DNA of 9,869 bases from Candidatus Brocadiia bacterium (GTDB lineage Bacteria > Planctomycetota > PUPC01 > DSUN01), in assembly GCA_016782825.1 (NCBI GenBank), contig JADHXT010000103.1:1-9869 (forward strand), given 5' to 3'. The translations under genes were made by a program, and so were the position numbers. Under the pieces are notes generated by a model that saw only the letters and a program-made list of their open reading frames with translations, did not search any database and was not told the DNA's origin. Below, piece after piece: positions 1 to 8,746 of this stretch. How positions within the stretch are numbered: the stretch's first letter is position 1; each line of letters opens with the position of its first letter.

Positions 1-1924
<1,924 letters not shown>

Positions 1925-1960
1925 CCGAACCCGTCAGCCCCGTGCAGGAAAGGGTCGCCC

Positions 1961-3640
1961 GTGGCCGCCGTTGACTATGCCGTGATGGTGCTGTTCTTCG
2001 TACTGCTCTTTGGCGTGTCGGCGTGGGCGAGCCGCCGGCGGGCCTCGAAAGAGCAGTTTTTCATGGCCGGCCACGCGCTCACGTGGCCCTTCATCGGCTT
2101 CGCCCTCATCGCCATCAACGTGGGCGCCCGCTATGTGATCGGCTTCGCCGGCGTCGGCTTCCGCTACGGCGTCCTCTTCGGCCAATACGAGGTGGTGAGC
2201 ACCCTCAATCTCGTGGTGCTCGTGTTCATTCTCCTGCCGCTCTACCGCGCCAGCGGGATCTACACCATGCCGCAGCTCTTGCGCCAGCGCTTCGGCGACA
2301 GCACCCACCTCATCTATAGCATCGTGGCCATCTTGGCCATCTTCCTCACGGTGCCGGCCGGCACCTGCCTGCTGTCCAAGACCCTCGCCCAGGTGGCGCG
2401 GGCGGGGCAGGTCGGCGGCCCAGAGGCCGGCGCGGCCACGCTGGCCGGCAACATGTGGTCCTACGTGGCCATCATCATCCCGGTGTGCGTGCTGCTCCAG
2501 ATGTGGGGTGGGCTGCGCAGCGTGGCCTACACGGACATGATCATGGGCATTGTGATCCTTGTGGGCGGCGTGGTGGTCACCCATGCCGCGGTGACCCACG
2601 AGGCCGTGGGCGGCTGGGCCGGCCTGGCCCAGAAGATCCGCGCCACCAAGCCCGAGCTGCTCTACGCCTTCCGCGAGGGCGGCCCCATCCCGTGGCAGGC
2701 GGTGTTCAGCGGCGTGTTTATGATCGGCCTGTGGTTCTGGTGCATCGACCAGACCCGCATGCAGATGGTGCTGGCCAGCCGCACGCTGAACGACGGCCGC
2801 CGCGGCGCGCTCCTGTGCGCGCTGCTCAAGTATGTCACCGCCGTGCTCGTGCTGGCGCCCGGCCTGTGTGGCCGCCTCATCTACCCCGACCTGCCTGAGG
2901 CGAAGGCCGACACCGTGTTTGGCAAGCTGCTGGCCGACCTCATCGGCCCGGGCCTGCTGGGCCTGGTGGTGGCCGGGCTCGCGGCGGCGGCGATCTCCAC
3001 CCTCATGTCGTTGCTCAACGCCGCGGCCACGATCTTCACCAACGACGTGATGAAGCGCGTCGTGAGCGAGGAGACCTTCGAGCGGCGCGCCATCCTCTTC
3101 AGCCGCATCTTCGTGCTGGTGGCCGGGGGGCTCACCTTTGCCGGCGTGGCCTGGTATGCACAGGCGGGGGCGGTGATGACGGTGCTGCTCAAGGTGTACG
3201 GCCTGGTGGCCGGCCCCACGTTGGCCGTCTACCTGCTGGGCATCTTCTGGCGAAGGGCGAACGCACAGGGCGCCGTGCCGGCGCTGCTCATCGGGATGGT
3301 CTTCTCCTTCGGGGCGGAGCTGACGCCGCAGCTCGGCTGGATCAACCACCACTACCGTGCGCTCATCGCCTTCGGACTGTCGTCGGCCATCCTGGTCGTG
3401 GTGAGCGTCTTCACGGCCGCGCCCGACCCCAGCCGCCTTGAGCGCACCACCTTCGCGTGGTACCTGAGCCGACGCAAGGAGCTGGAGGCCCTGGCCGCCA
3501 CCCCCGCCGACCACGAGGGCGAGCCGCTGCGCGACCCGTGGTACCTCGACTGGCGGCTGTGGAGCGCGTGCCTGGTGGCGCTGCTGTTGGCCACGTGGTG
3601 GCTCTTCGGCCTGGGCCGAGTCCTCACAGGATTCGGATAG
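1961..3640 (+). CDS. Sodium:solute symporter family (SSS/SGLT) transporter
   Basis: A 559-residue integral membrane protein of the SSS family, which couples Na+ entry to uptake of sugars, sugar acids or similar solutes. The start is GTG at 1961, chosen because AGGAAAGGG (1946-1954) sits 6 nt upstream. Seen in the sequence: about 13 hydrophobic segments; the N-terminal family pattern GARYVIGFAGVGFRYG after TM2; the unwound-helix region AAAAISTLMSLLNAAATIFT (341-360), where Ser346-Thr347 align with the hydroxyl residues of the conserved Na2 site of vSGLT; and the signature LLGIFWRRANAQGA. The length is normal. It starts 36 nt after the MoxR stop, so it may share that transcript. It converges on the sugar-acid dehydratase gene, which suggests a sugar or sugar-acid substrate; that is inference. 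Confidence 0.92.
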   Translation: MAAVDYAVMVLFFVLLFGVSAWASRRRASKEQFFMAGHALTWPFIGFALIAINVGARYVIGFAGVGFRYGVLFGQYEVVSTLNLVVLVFILLPLYRASGIYTMPQLLRQRFGDSTHLIYSIVAILAIFLTVPAGTCLLSKTLAQVARAGQVGGPEAGAATLAGNMWSYVAIIIPVCVLLQMWGGLRSVAYTDMIMGIVILVGGVVVTHAAVTHEAVGGWAGLAQKIRATKPELLYAFREGGPIPWQAVFSGVFMIGLWFWCIDQTRMQMVLASRTLNDGRRGALLCALLKYVTAVLVLAPGLCGRLIYPDLPEAKADTVFGKLLADLIGPGLLGLVVAGLAAAAISTLMSLLNAAATIFTNDVMKRVVSEETFERRAILFSRIFVLVAGGLTFAGVAWYAQAGAVMTVLLKVYGLVAGPTLAVYLLGIFWRRANAQGAVPALLIGMVFSFGAELTPQLGWINHHYRALIAFGLSSAILVVVSVFTAAPDPSRLERTTFAWYLSRRKELEALAATPADHEGEPLRDPWYLDWRLWSACLVALLLATWWLFGLGRVLTGFG

Positions 3641-3645
3641 GGCAG

Positions 3646-4761
3646 CTACCAATCGGCGAGCGAGCCGTCGGCGTGCCACAGGCGCGGGTTCTCGAAGCTG
3701 CCGTCGTAGAGCCTCTCGGCCACGGCTTCCTCATCCACCTCGATGCCGAGCCCCGGGCCGGTGGGCACCGCCACGTGGCCGTCCTCCACCACGAAGGGCT
3801 CCTTGAGAACCCCCTCCCCCAGGCTCACCTGCTCCTGGCACAGGAAGTTGGGCGTGCAGGCGTCCACCTGGAGGCCGGCGGCGAGCGAGATGGGGCCAAG
3901 CGGGCAATGGGGCGCGATGGCGGCGTAGTAGGTCTCGGCCATAGCCGCGATCTTGCGGGTCTCCAGGATGCCGCCGGCATGCGACACGTCGGGCTGGAGA
4001 ATCGCCGCGGCCTGCTTCTCGAGCACCTCGCGGAAGCCCCACCTCGTGAACAGCCGCTCGCCCGTGGCGATGGGAATGCTGGTGGCCCGCGCGACGGTGG
4101 CCAGCGCGTCCACGTTCTCCGGCAGGCACGGCTCCTCGATGAACATGGGGCGGTAGGGCTCCAGCGCCCGCGCGAGCTGGATGGCCATGGGCGGGTGCAC
4201 GCGGCCATGGAAGTCGATGCCGATGTCCACCGTGTCGCCCACGGTCTCGCGAAGCGCGGCGATGCGGGCCACCGCCTGGTCCACGAGGGCCGGGCTGTCT
4301 ACGAAGCGCACGGCCCCGAAGACCGACGTCTTGACCGCCGTGAAGCCCCGCTCCAGCGCGCTCAGCCCCGACGCGGCGTAGGCCTCCAGGTCGCTGCCGC
4401 CCACATGCGCGTACACGCGGATGCGGTCGCGCACCCGGCCTCCGAGAAGCTGGTGCACGGGCACGCCCAGGCACTTGCCCGTGATGTCCCACATGGCCTG
4501 CTCGATGCCGCTCAGAGCGCTGCACAGCACCGGCCCGCCGCGGTAGAAGGCGCCGCGGTAGAGTGCTTGCCAGTGATGCTCGATGCGCCGCGGGTCCTTG
4601 CCGATGAGCCAGCGACCCATTTCGTCCACCGCCGTGGCCGTGGTACGCGACCAGCCCTCGACGATCGGCTCGCCCCAGCCCATGATGCCCTCGTCGGTGT
4701 GCATCTTCAGGAAGACCCAGCGGGGCTGGACGTAGAGGGTCTCCAGGCGGGTGATCTTCAT
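3646..4761 (-). CDS. dgoD: D-galactonate dehydratase-like enolase-superfamily enzyme
   Basis: A 371-residue mandelate racemase/enolase-superfamily protein, very similar throughout to E. coli D-galactonate dehydratase as I recall that sequence. DgoD converts D-galactonate to 2-dehydro-3-deoxy-D-galactonate plus water in the cytoplasm. Mg2+ ligands Asp183, Glu209 and Glu235, the His185 and His285 acid/base pair, and Glu310 all fall at the DgoD positions, in GIDFHGR, FIEEP, ATGERLF, APHCPLGP and CQEQ. The N-terminal capping domain (KITRLETLYV, MGWGEP) and PGLGIEVDE near the C-terminus are present. It is the last gene of the minus-strand operon. The ATG lies 3 nt after the SDR stop, with AAGGA inside the SDR end, so translational coupling is likely. 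A related aldonate could be the real substrate, and no 2-keto-3-deoxy kinase or aldolase gene is visible here. Confidence 0.9.
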   Translation of the reverse strand: MKITRLETLYVQPRWVFLKMHTDEGIMGWGEPIVEGWSRTTATAVDEMGRWLIGKDPRRIEHHWQALYRGAFYRGGPVLCSALSGIEQAMWDITGKCLGVPVHQLLGGRVRDRIRVYAHVGGSDLEAYAASGLSALERGFTAVKTSVFGAVRFVDSPALVDQAVARIAALRETVGDTVDIGIDFHGRVHPPMAIQLARALEPYRPMFIEEPCLPENVDALATVARATSIPIATGERLFTRWGFREVLEKQAAAILQPDVSHAGGILETRKIAAMAETYYAAIAPHCPLGPISLAAGLQVDACTPNFLCQEQVSLGEGVLKEPFVVEDGHVAVPTGPGLGIEVDEEAVAERLYDGSFENPRLWHADGSLADW

Positions 4762-4764
4762 CGG

Positions 4765-5544
4765 TCAGTGGTCCTTGAAGAGGCCGAGCTGGCCGCCATC
4801 GACGGCCAGGGTAGCGCCGTTGACGAAGGACGACTCGTCCGAGGCGAGGAAACACACGGCCGCGGCGATCTCGTCGGGCGAGCCGCAGCGTTTCATCACC
4901 TGCGTGTCGCTCGCGCGCGGCTGCCAGGCGGAGCGGTCGACGGGCGCGTTGCGGCGGCTGTGGATGGAGATGTCGATGGTGCCGGGGAGGATGCAGTTGA
5001 AGCGGATGCCGCGGGAGCCGAACTCCAGCGCCAGCCCGCGCGTGAGGCCGCCGAGGCCGGCCTTCGACGCCGCATACACCGCATACCGCGGATAGGTCTG
5101 CTCGGCATGCACCGACGAGATGTTCACCACCGCGCCCCAGCCGCGCGACAGCATGTCGGGCACGGCGGCGCGGCTCATCAGGTAGGCGCTCTTGAGGTTG
5201 GTGCCCAGCACGAGGTCCCACAGCGCCTCGTCGAGCTGGTCGAGCGGCGCGCCGCGGGTGATGCCGGCGTTGTTCACCAGCACGTCCACGCGGCCGAAGG
5301 CCCCCAGCGTGTCGGCCACGATGCGGGTGCCGTCGTCGGCCTGCGACACGTCGGCATGGACAAACACCGCCCGCCCGCCGCCGTCGGCGATCTCGCGCAC
5401 CGTCGCCTCGGCGCCTTCCACGTTGTGGTTGGCCACCACGCATACCGCGGCGCCCTGGGCCGCCAGCCGCAGGGCCGTCGCCTTGCCGATGCCCGACGAC
5501 GACCCCGTGACGATGGCCGCCTTCCCGTCAAAGCGTCTGCCCAT
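4765..5544 (-). CDS. Short-chain dehydrogenase/reductase (classical SDR)
   Basis: A 259-residue cytoplasmic NAD(P)-dependent oxidoreductase of the classical SDR family. Visible motifs are the Rossmann glycine motif TGSSSGIG (13-20), NNAG (91-94), and the catalytic tetrad Asn116, Ser144, Tyr157 and Lys161 in YAASK; LPGTI and the C-terminal VNGATLAVDGG are also typical. The residue after strand beta-2 is Asn, neither the Asp usual for NAD nor a clear Arg for NADP, so the cofactor is undecided. The start at 5544 follows the NIPSNAP stop by 12 nt, with AGGGA overlapping that stop. Beside a sugar-acid dehydratase, oxidation of a sugar to its lactone or aldonate, or interconversion of keto-sugar acids, is likely; the substrate cannot be read from the sequence. 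Confidence 0.93.
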   Translation of the reverse strand: MGRRFDGKAAIVTGSSSGIGKATALRLAAQGAAVCVVANHNVEGAEATVREIADGGGRAVFVHADVSQADDGTRIVADTLGAFGRVDVLVNNAGITRGAPLDQLDEALWDLVLGTNLKSAYLMSRAAVPDMLSRGWGAVVNISSVHAEQTYPRYAVYAASKAGLGGLTRGLALEFGSRGIRFNCILPGTIDISIHSRRNAPVDRSAWQPRASDTQVMKRCGSPDEIAAAVCFLASDESSFVNGATLAVDGGQLGLFKDH

Positions 5545-5556
5545 CGAGCGGCGTCC

Positions 5557-6330
5557 CTACAGTTGCGAGCAGGCCGTCGGCTTCAGGACGATGTTCGTGA
5601 TGTGGCTCACCGTGTCCTTGTAGATCGGCTTGCCGCTGATCGCCTTCCACTCGGGGCTGGTGACGAACTTCTTCCAGTTGGCCTTCTGCGCCGCCTCATC
5701 CTTGAACACGACCATGTACGTCAGGTTGGGGATCTTCGTGCCCGCGAGGGCCTCGCCGAAGAACACCGGCTGCATCCCGCACTGGCGGAACAGCGCGATC
5801 TCGCCGCCGGTGTTGAACATCTCGACCTTCCGCTGCCCCTTCAGCAGGCTGTGGCTTTCGTAGATGCGGAGCTGGAAGAGCCGCGTGTCGTCTTTGACCG
5901 CGTCCTCCACCTTCGGGCAGTCGTCGAAGGCCAGCATCAGCGTGCTCTCGATGCGGCGGTACAGCGGGTCACTTTTCGGCAGGGTGAGGAACGGCTCGCC
6001 GGCCTTCTGGAACTCCGCGTCGGCCAGCAGGCGCTGGCGGCTCGTCGCGAAGGCCTCCATGCTCGCGTGGGGCAGCAGCACGTACAGGTCGGCCCGCTTG
6101 CCGTCGGCAGCCTCCCACACCCCCACGGGCCGGATCCCGATGCGGTTCCACGCCGGGATGGCCACCTTGCCCAGGAACTCGTCCAGCCGCTGCCGCTTCT
6201 CGCCGGCCTCCACGGTGTAGAGCCGCAGCTCCAGCACCTGCTTCGGAGCCGCCGCGCCGGCACGCGCCGCGCCGGCTGCCATAAGAAGCCCCAGGCCGAT
6301 GGCACCCATCCAACATGTTCCTTGCATCAT
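5557..6330 (-). CDS. Exported NIPSNAP-family protein
   Basis: A 257-residue protein with an N-terminal signal peptide (hydrophobic stretch about 8-22, likely cleavage after ARA near 24) and two NIPSNAP-type ferredoxin-like repeats. The first begins LELRLYTVEAG (33-43) and the second FQLRIYESHS (152-161), and the latter ends with YMVVFKDEAAQKANWKKF and a SPEW motif. NIPSNAP domains belong to the dimeric alpha/beta-barrel group and their bacterial function is poorly known. The start at 6330 is chosen because GGAAAGGA lies 7 nt upstream and a signal sequence follows directly; the frame stays open to 6591, but that extension lies inside the upstream DUF1080 gene. It is the second gene of the operon. 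I infer an accessory periplasmic role, possibly in carbohydrate turnover. Confidence 0.87.
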   Translation of the reverse strand: MMQGTCWMGAIGLGLLMAAGAARAGAAAPKQVLELRLYTVEAGEKRQRLDEFLGKVAIPAWNRIGIRPVGVWEAADGKRADLYVLLPHASMEAFATSRQRLLADAEFQKAGEPFLTLPKSDPLYRRIESTLMLAFDDCPKVEDAVKDDTRLFQLRIYESHSLLKGQRKVEMFNTGGEIALFRQCGMQPVFFGEALAGTKIPNLTYMVVFKDEAAQKANWKKFVTSPEWKAISGKPIYKDTVSHITNIVLKPTACSQL

Positions 6331-6365
6331 GGCGTGGTCCTTTCCCATGCTCTGGCGACGAAGCG

Positions 6366-7487
6366 CTAGAGCGAGCCCTTGGTGTCTTTGATCGGCAGCA
6401 CCCAGATGTTGCGGTACCGCACCGGGTTGCCGTGGTCCTGGAAGTGGAAGCCGCCCTTGCGGGCGTCGCGGCGCACCTCGTAGTTGTTGTGGATCTTGAT
6501 GCCGTTGTGATACACCGTCACCCGCGGCTTGCCCATTGCCTTGCCCTGAGCGTTGCGCCGCACGCGGTACTCGATGTCGTAGGTTTGCCACTCCAGCGGC
6601 GGCAGCGAAGCGAGGCTGAACACGTCGAATGTGTCGGGGTTCTTGTAGCGGTAGAAGCCGCCACAGCCGCCGCCCTCATAGGTCTCCATCCCGAAGGAAT
6701 CGAGCACCTGGATCTCCTCGCCGTTCGGCAGGTAGCAGCCGCTGTTGCCGCGGCCCTGGCCCCGCTGGTCGGCGCGCAGCGGGCACACAAACTCCAGGTG
6801 CGCATCGAGGCTGCCGTCGAACTGCTGCCTGGAGTTCATCCCGCCGGTGGGCACGCGGATCGAGCCGTCCTCGCCGATGCCGACCACCGTGTCCACCCGC
6901 CGCCGTTGGGGGCCGAGCTCCCAGCCTTCGGGGAAGGTGGTCTTCGCATCGGGCCACGCCTTCGGCTGCTGCGCCACGATCGTGCGGATCGGCACTTCCC
7001 ACACGGCCCAGCCGTCCTTGCTCATGTCATCCACATACCACGGCTCGTTGCCGCGACGCACCATCTGCTTGAAGTTCTCGCCATCGAGCAGCACCACGGC
7101 GCCTTCGGGCGGCTTCTTGCCTAGCGACGGCGGCTTGCGGAACACCCGCTTCAGCTCCAGCTTCTCGTCGCCCGCGGTGCCCGTGATGGCGCCGTCGGCG
7201 TACGACGCGGCCCACGCATCGTTGCCCTGCTTGCCGGCAAAGGTCACCTGGTCGCCAGCCGTCTTGCCGGTGAGCTGCACCTTCGCCACCTTGCCGCCGC
7301 CGAGGTCCTCGCGCACCAGCACCAGATACTGGCGCTTGCCCGTGGCGACCACGCGCACCTCAAGCTTGCGCTGGCCGCCCGCGGTGCCCTCGTAGAGTCC
7401 CTGCACCTTCGCCTCTGGCGGTGCGCCCGCGAAAGCCGCCGCGGCACACGCCACACCACACGCCATAACCAAGAGCCTACGCAACAT
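6366..7487 (-). CDS. Exported DUF1080 (3-keto-disaccharide hydrolase family) protein
   Basis: A 373-residue secreted protein and first gene of the operon. Residues 1-21 form a signal peptide ending AFAG. Residues 29-116 form a beta-rich N-terminal domain, joined by PPSLGKKPPEGA to a DUF1080/LamG-like jelly-roll domain from VVLLDGENF (131-139). Family landmarks are GNSGCYLPNGEEIQVLDS (247-264), YHNGIKIHNN (326-335) and FQDHGNPVRYRNIWVLP (349-365). Members of the family hydrolyse 3-keto-glycosides or bind carbohydrates; many planctomycete copies are uncharacterised. The start at 7487 is preceded by GGAGGA with 7 nt spacing and gives a clean signal peptide, so the in-frame upstream ATG at 7595 is rejected. 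It is probably expressed from the promoter at 7567-7595. Family assignment is firm; the enzymatic activity of this copy is inferred. Confidence 0.92.
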   Translation of the reverse strand: MLRRLLVMACGVACAAAAFAGAPPEAKVQGLYEGTAGGQRKLEVRVVATGKRQYLVLVREDLGGGKVAKVQLTGKTAGDQVTFAGKQGNDAWAASYADGAITGTAGDEKLELKRVFRKPPSLGKKPPEGAVVLLDGENFKQMVRRGNEPWYVDDMSKDGWAVWEVPIRTIVAQQPKAWPDAKTTFPEGWELGPQRRRVDTVVGIGEDGSIRVPTGGMNSRQQFDGSLDAHLEFVCPLRADQRGQGRGNSGCYLPNGEEIQVLDSFGMETYEGGGCGGFYRYKNPDTFDVFSLASLPPLEWQTYDIEYRVRRNAQGKAMGKPRVTVYHNGIKIHNNYEVRRDARKGGFHFQDHGNPVRYRNIWVLPIKDTKGSL

Positions 7488-7514
7488 CGCTCGGTCCTCC
7501 GTCACACACGGGTT

Positions 7515-7536
7515 GGCGCCGCGCTCGCACGGCGCC
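7515..7536. promoter_or_regulatory. GC-rich dyad in operon leader, possible operator or RNA hairpin
   Basis: GGCGCCG (7515-7521) and CGGCGCC (7530-7536) form a perfect 7-bp inverted repeat with an 8-nt loop. It lies about 25-45 nt downstream of the predicted minus-strand start site and 28 nt before the DUF1080 start codon. That is a suitable place for a repressor operator or a leader hairpin. No regulator gene is in the window. Confidence 0.45.
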
Positions 7537-7566
7537 CGAATGGGGTCTCGACACAAGACGCTGCAT

Positions 7567-7595
7567 ATTCTACGCGGGATGCCGGCGGTTGGCAA
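7567..7595 (-). promoter_or_regulatory. Sigma70-type promoter of the DUF1080-dgoD operon
   Basis: On the minus strand, TTGCCA (-35, 7590-7595) and TAGAAT (-10, 7567-7572) are separated by exactly 17 nt. Each box matches the consensus at five of six positions. Transcription would begin near 7560, giving a leader of about 72 nt before the start at 7487. Confidence 0.72.
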
Positions 7596-7600
7596 CAGAG

Positions 7601-7773
7601 AGAGCCGGGAGGGGGGAAGTGAAAGGGGAAGGGGGAAGACCCACTTGTCCTCCTACCCCCCCTTCTCGTCCCCCGGCTCCGCGGGGGGACGGGCTGTCTT
7701 CGAGGCTCTGCCTCGCGGCCCTCTTCGCCTCACCCACGGGGAGAGGCGCCCCGCCGCCGGCGGGGCGGTGAGG
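7601..7773. repeat. Cluster of GC-rich hairpins, REP-like intergenic element
   Basis: This is the middle of the 589-nt gene-free stretch 7488-8076. A purine-only-biased tract with G runs (7601-7640) is followed by its pyrimidine-rich counterpart; GAAGGGGG (7628-7635) pairs with CCCCCTTC (7658-7665). Three further hairpins follow: GTCCCCC/GGGGGAC (7668-7674/7684-7690), CGAGGC/GCCTCG (7701-7706/7710-7715) and GCCCCGCC/GGCGGGGC (7748-7755/7759-7766), the last nested inside CCTCACC/GGTGAGG (7728-7734/7767-7773). No coding signal is seen. The CTCACCC...GGGGAGAG...GGTGAGGG pattern resembles dispersed intergenic repeats I have seen in other high-GC genomes. Confidence 0.6.
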
Positions 7774-7884
7774 GTGCTTTGCTCTTCGGGCGCGCCCTGG
7801 GTTTCGGTTGGCGATTGAGCAAGCCCTGGAGGGGCGGAATAGCGCCTCCCTGGTTCCCTGCCGACTCAGGCCGAGCCTTTTCGC

Positions 7885-7912
7885 TTGCATTCGGGGCGGA
7901 GTGGACTACAAT
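7885..7912 (+). promoter_or_regulatory. Sigma70-type promoter for the 8077 gene
   Basis: TTGCAT (-35, 7885-7890) and TACAAT (-10, 7907-7912) are 16 nt apart; the -10 box matches at five of six positions and the -35 at four. Transcription would start near 7919, giving a leader of about 155 nt before the start codon at 8077. Confidence 0.58.
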
Positions 7913-7917
7913 ACGGT

Positions 7918-7945
7918 CCAGCAAGTGCTGGCCAGTGGGGCCAGC
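7918..7945 (+). promoter_or_regulatory. Overlapping, mutually exclusive hairpins at the predicted +1
   Basis: CCAGC (7918-7922) can pair with GCTGG (7927-7931) in a near-perfect 14-bp palindrome. The same GCTGG, as part of GCTGGCC (7927-7933), can instead pair with GGCCAGC (7939-7945) in a 7-bp stem with a 5-nt loop. Only one can form at a time. As DNA the first palindrome could be an operator at +1; as RNA the pair could be a structural switch. Confidence 0.45.
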
Positions 7946-8040
7946 CACAGCCAAATGGGAAACCTCGGTCAATAAGGTGTCCGCAGACTTGTGCGCTGCT
8001 CGTGCGTCGGAGCGAGGTTCGGCGGCTCAGGGCCTGGAAG

Positions 8041-8056
8041 GCCACGATTGCTCAGT
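8041..8056 (+). repeat. Leader repeat, copy 1
   Basis: GCCACGATTGCTCAGT lies 20 nt upstream of the 8077 start. A copy with one difference is at 8716-8731, just before the next gene. The first three bases overlap the right arm of a small hairpin, GGCCT/AGGCC (8031-8035/8039-8043). Confidence 0.7.
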
Positions 8057-8076
8057 GAGAATGAAGGGAGATGGGA

Positions 8077-8691
8077 ATGAAAGCACTGTGCCTTCTGTTT
8101 GTGTGCGGGGGGGCATTGGCCGCGGAGCCTGCGAGCGACCGCGTGGTGTATCGCGGCAAGGAGCGCACGCAGGAGTGGTTGCACCGCGCCCACGCGGCCT
8201 ATCGCACCAAGCTGGCCATCATCGAAGGCACCATCTGCGAGGTCGGCTGCCTCAAGCGCTATGCCGATAAGGTGCGGCCAGGCGACGCCTGTCGCATCAA
8301 GGGCAAGATCGTCCGCGTGCTGCCCGACAACCGGCTCCTGCTGTGCCTCGGCACCGTGGGCTTCGACAACACCGTGGAGCCGACGAAGCTCGACGCCCGC
8401 AACCAGGTGGTGCGCCTCACGCTGCCCGAGCAATACACCCATACCACATGGAGCAACCGCATCGCCGTTATCGGTGTGGTCGAGGCGGACGGCAAGCGGT
8501 TGGCCGACTGCGTCTGGCTCCGTCACAATACCGAACCCCTCACACTCGACCAATTCCGCACCGCCATCGAGGCAGGTGTCGAACTCCGTAAGTGGAGCAC
8601 CGAGAGCAAGCGTGTCCGAACCCGCACCGCCGACTTCACTGGCTCCCGCCACAGGACGCTCACCCGCCATGTCTACCGCGTGATCCCTTGA
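8077..8691 (+). CDS. Exported protein of unknown function, OB-fold-like
   Basis: A 204-residue protein that I do not recognise as a named family. MKALCLLFVCGGALAA is a clear signal peptide with cleavage after about residue 16, so it should act outside the cytoplasm. The central part (about 65-150) alternates beta-like strands, such as GDACRIKGKIVRVLPDNRLLL and RIAVIGVVEADGKRL, in a manner reminiscent of OB-fold (tRNA_anti-like) domains; this is a pattern impression only. Mature cysteines are at 54, 58, 72, 90 and 145. The C-terminal 35 residues are basic (KRVRTRT, RHRTLTRHVYR). I chose ATG 8077 over ATG 8071 because AGGGAG (8065-8070) then has a 6-nt spacing instead of touching the start codon. 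The promoter at 7885-7912 probably drives it. Confidence 0.82.
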   Translation: MKALCLLFVCGGALAAEPASDRVVYRGKERTQEWLHRAHAAYRTKLAIIEGTICEVGCLKRYADKVRPGDACRIKGKIVRVLPDNRLLLCLGTVGFDNTVEPTKLDARNQVVRLTLPEQYTHTTWSNRIAVIGVVEADGKRLADCVWLRHNTEPLTLDQFRTAIEAGVELRKWSTESKRVRTRTADFTGSRHRTLTRHVYRVIP

Positions 8692-8715
8692 GGGGCAGCC
8701 CGACCCGAACGAGGA

Positions 8716-8731
8716 GCCACGATTGCCCAGT
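8716..8731 (+). repeat. Leader repeat, copy 2
   Basis: GCCACGATTGCCCAGT is identical to 8041-8056 at 15 of 16 positions and again lies directly before a ribosome-binding site, here AGGAGG at 8733-8738. Confidence 0.7.
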
Positions 8732-8746
8732 CAGGAGGATCGGACG

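Noticed and set aside
1934..3679. 581-codon minus-strand frame opposite the symporter
   Set aside because: The translation is His/Gln/Arg-rich without motifs, while the plus strand encodes a clear SSS transporter.
3457..6369. 970-codon plus-strand open frame across the minus-strand operon
   Set aside because: It is antisense to four well-supported genes; the translation is Ala/Arg/His-rich with no family motif, as expected for a shadow frame in high-GC DNA.
6331..6591. Longer N-terminus for the NIPSNAP protein
   Set aside because: It would lie inside the DUF1080 gene and bury the signal peptide; GGAAAGGA fits the 6330 start.
7488..7595. Longer N-terminus for the DUF1080 protein
   Set aside because: The extension would place the start inside the promoter; GGAGGA and the signal peptide support 7487.
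7969..8670. 233-codon minus-strand frame opposite the 8077 gene
   Set aside because: It has no ribosome site or motif, whereas the plus frame has a promoter, ribosome site and signal peptide.
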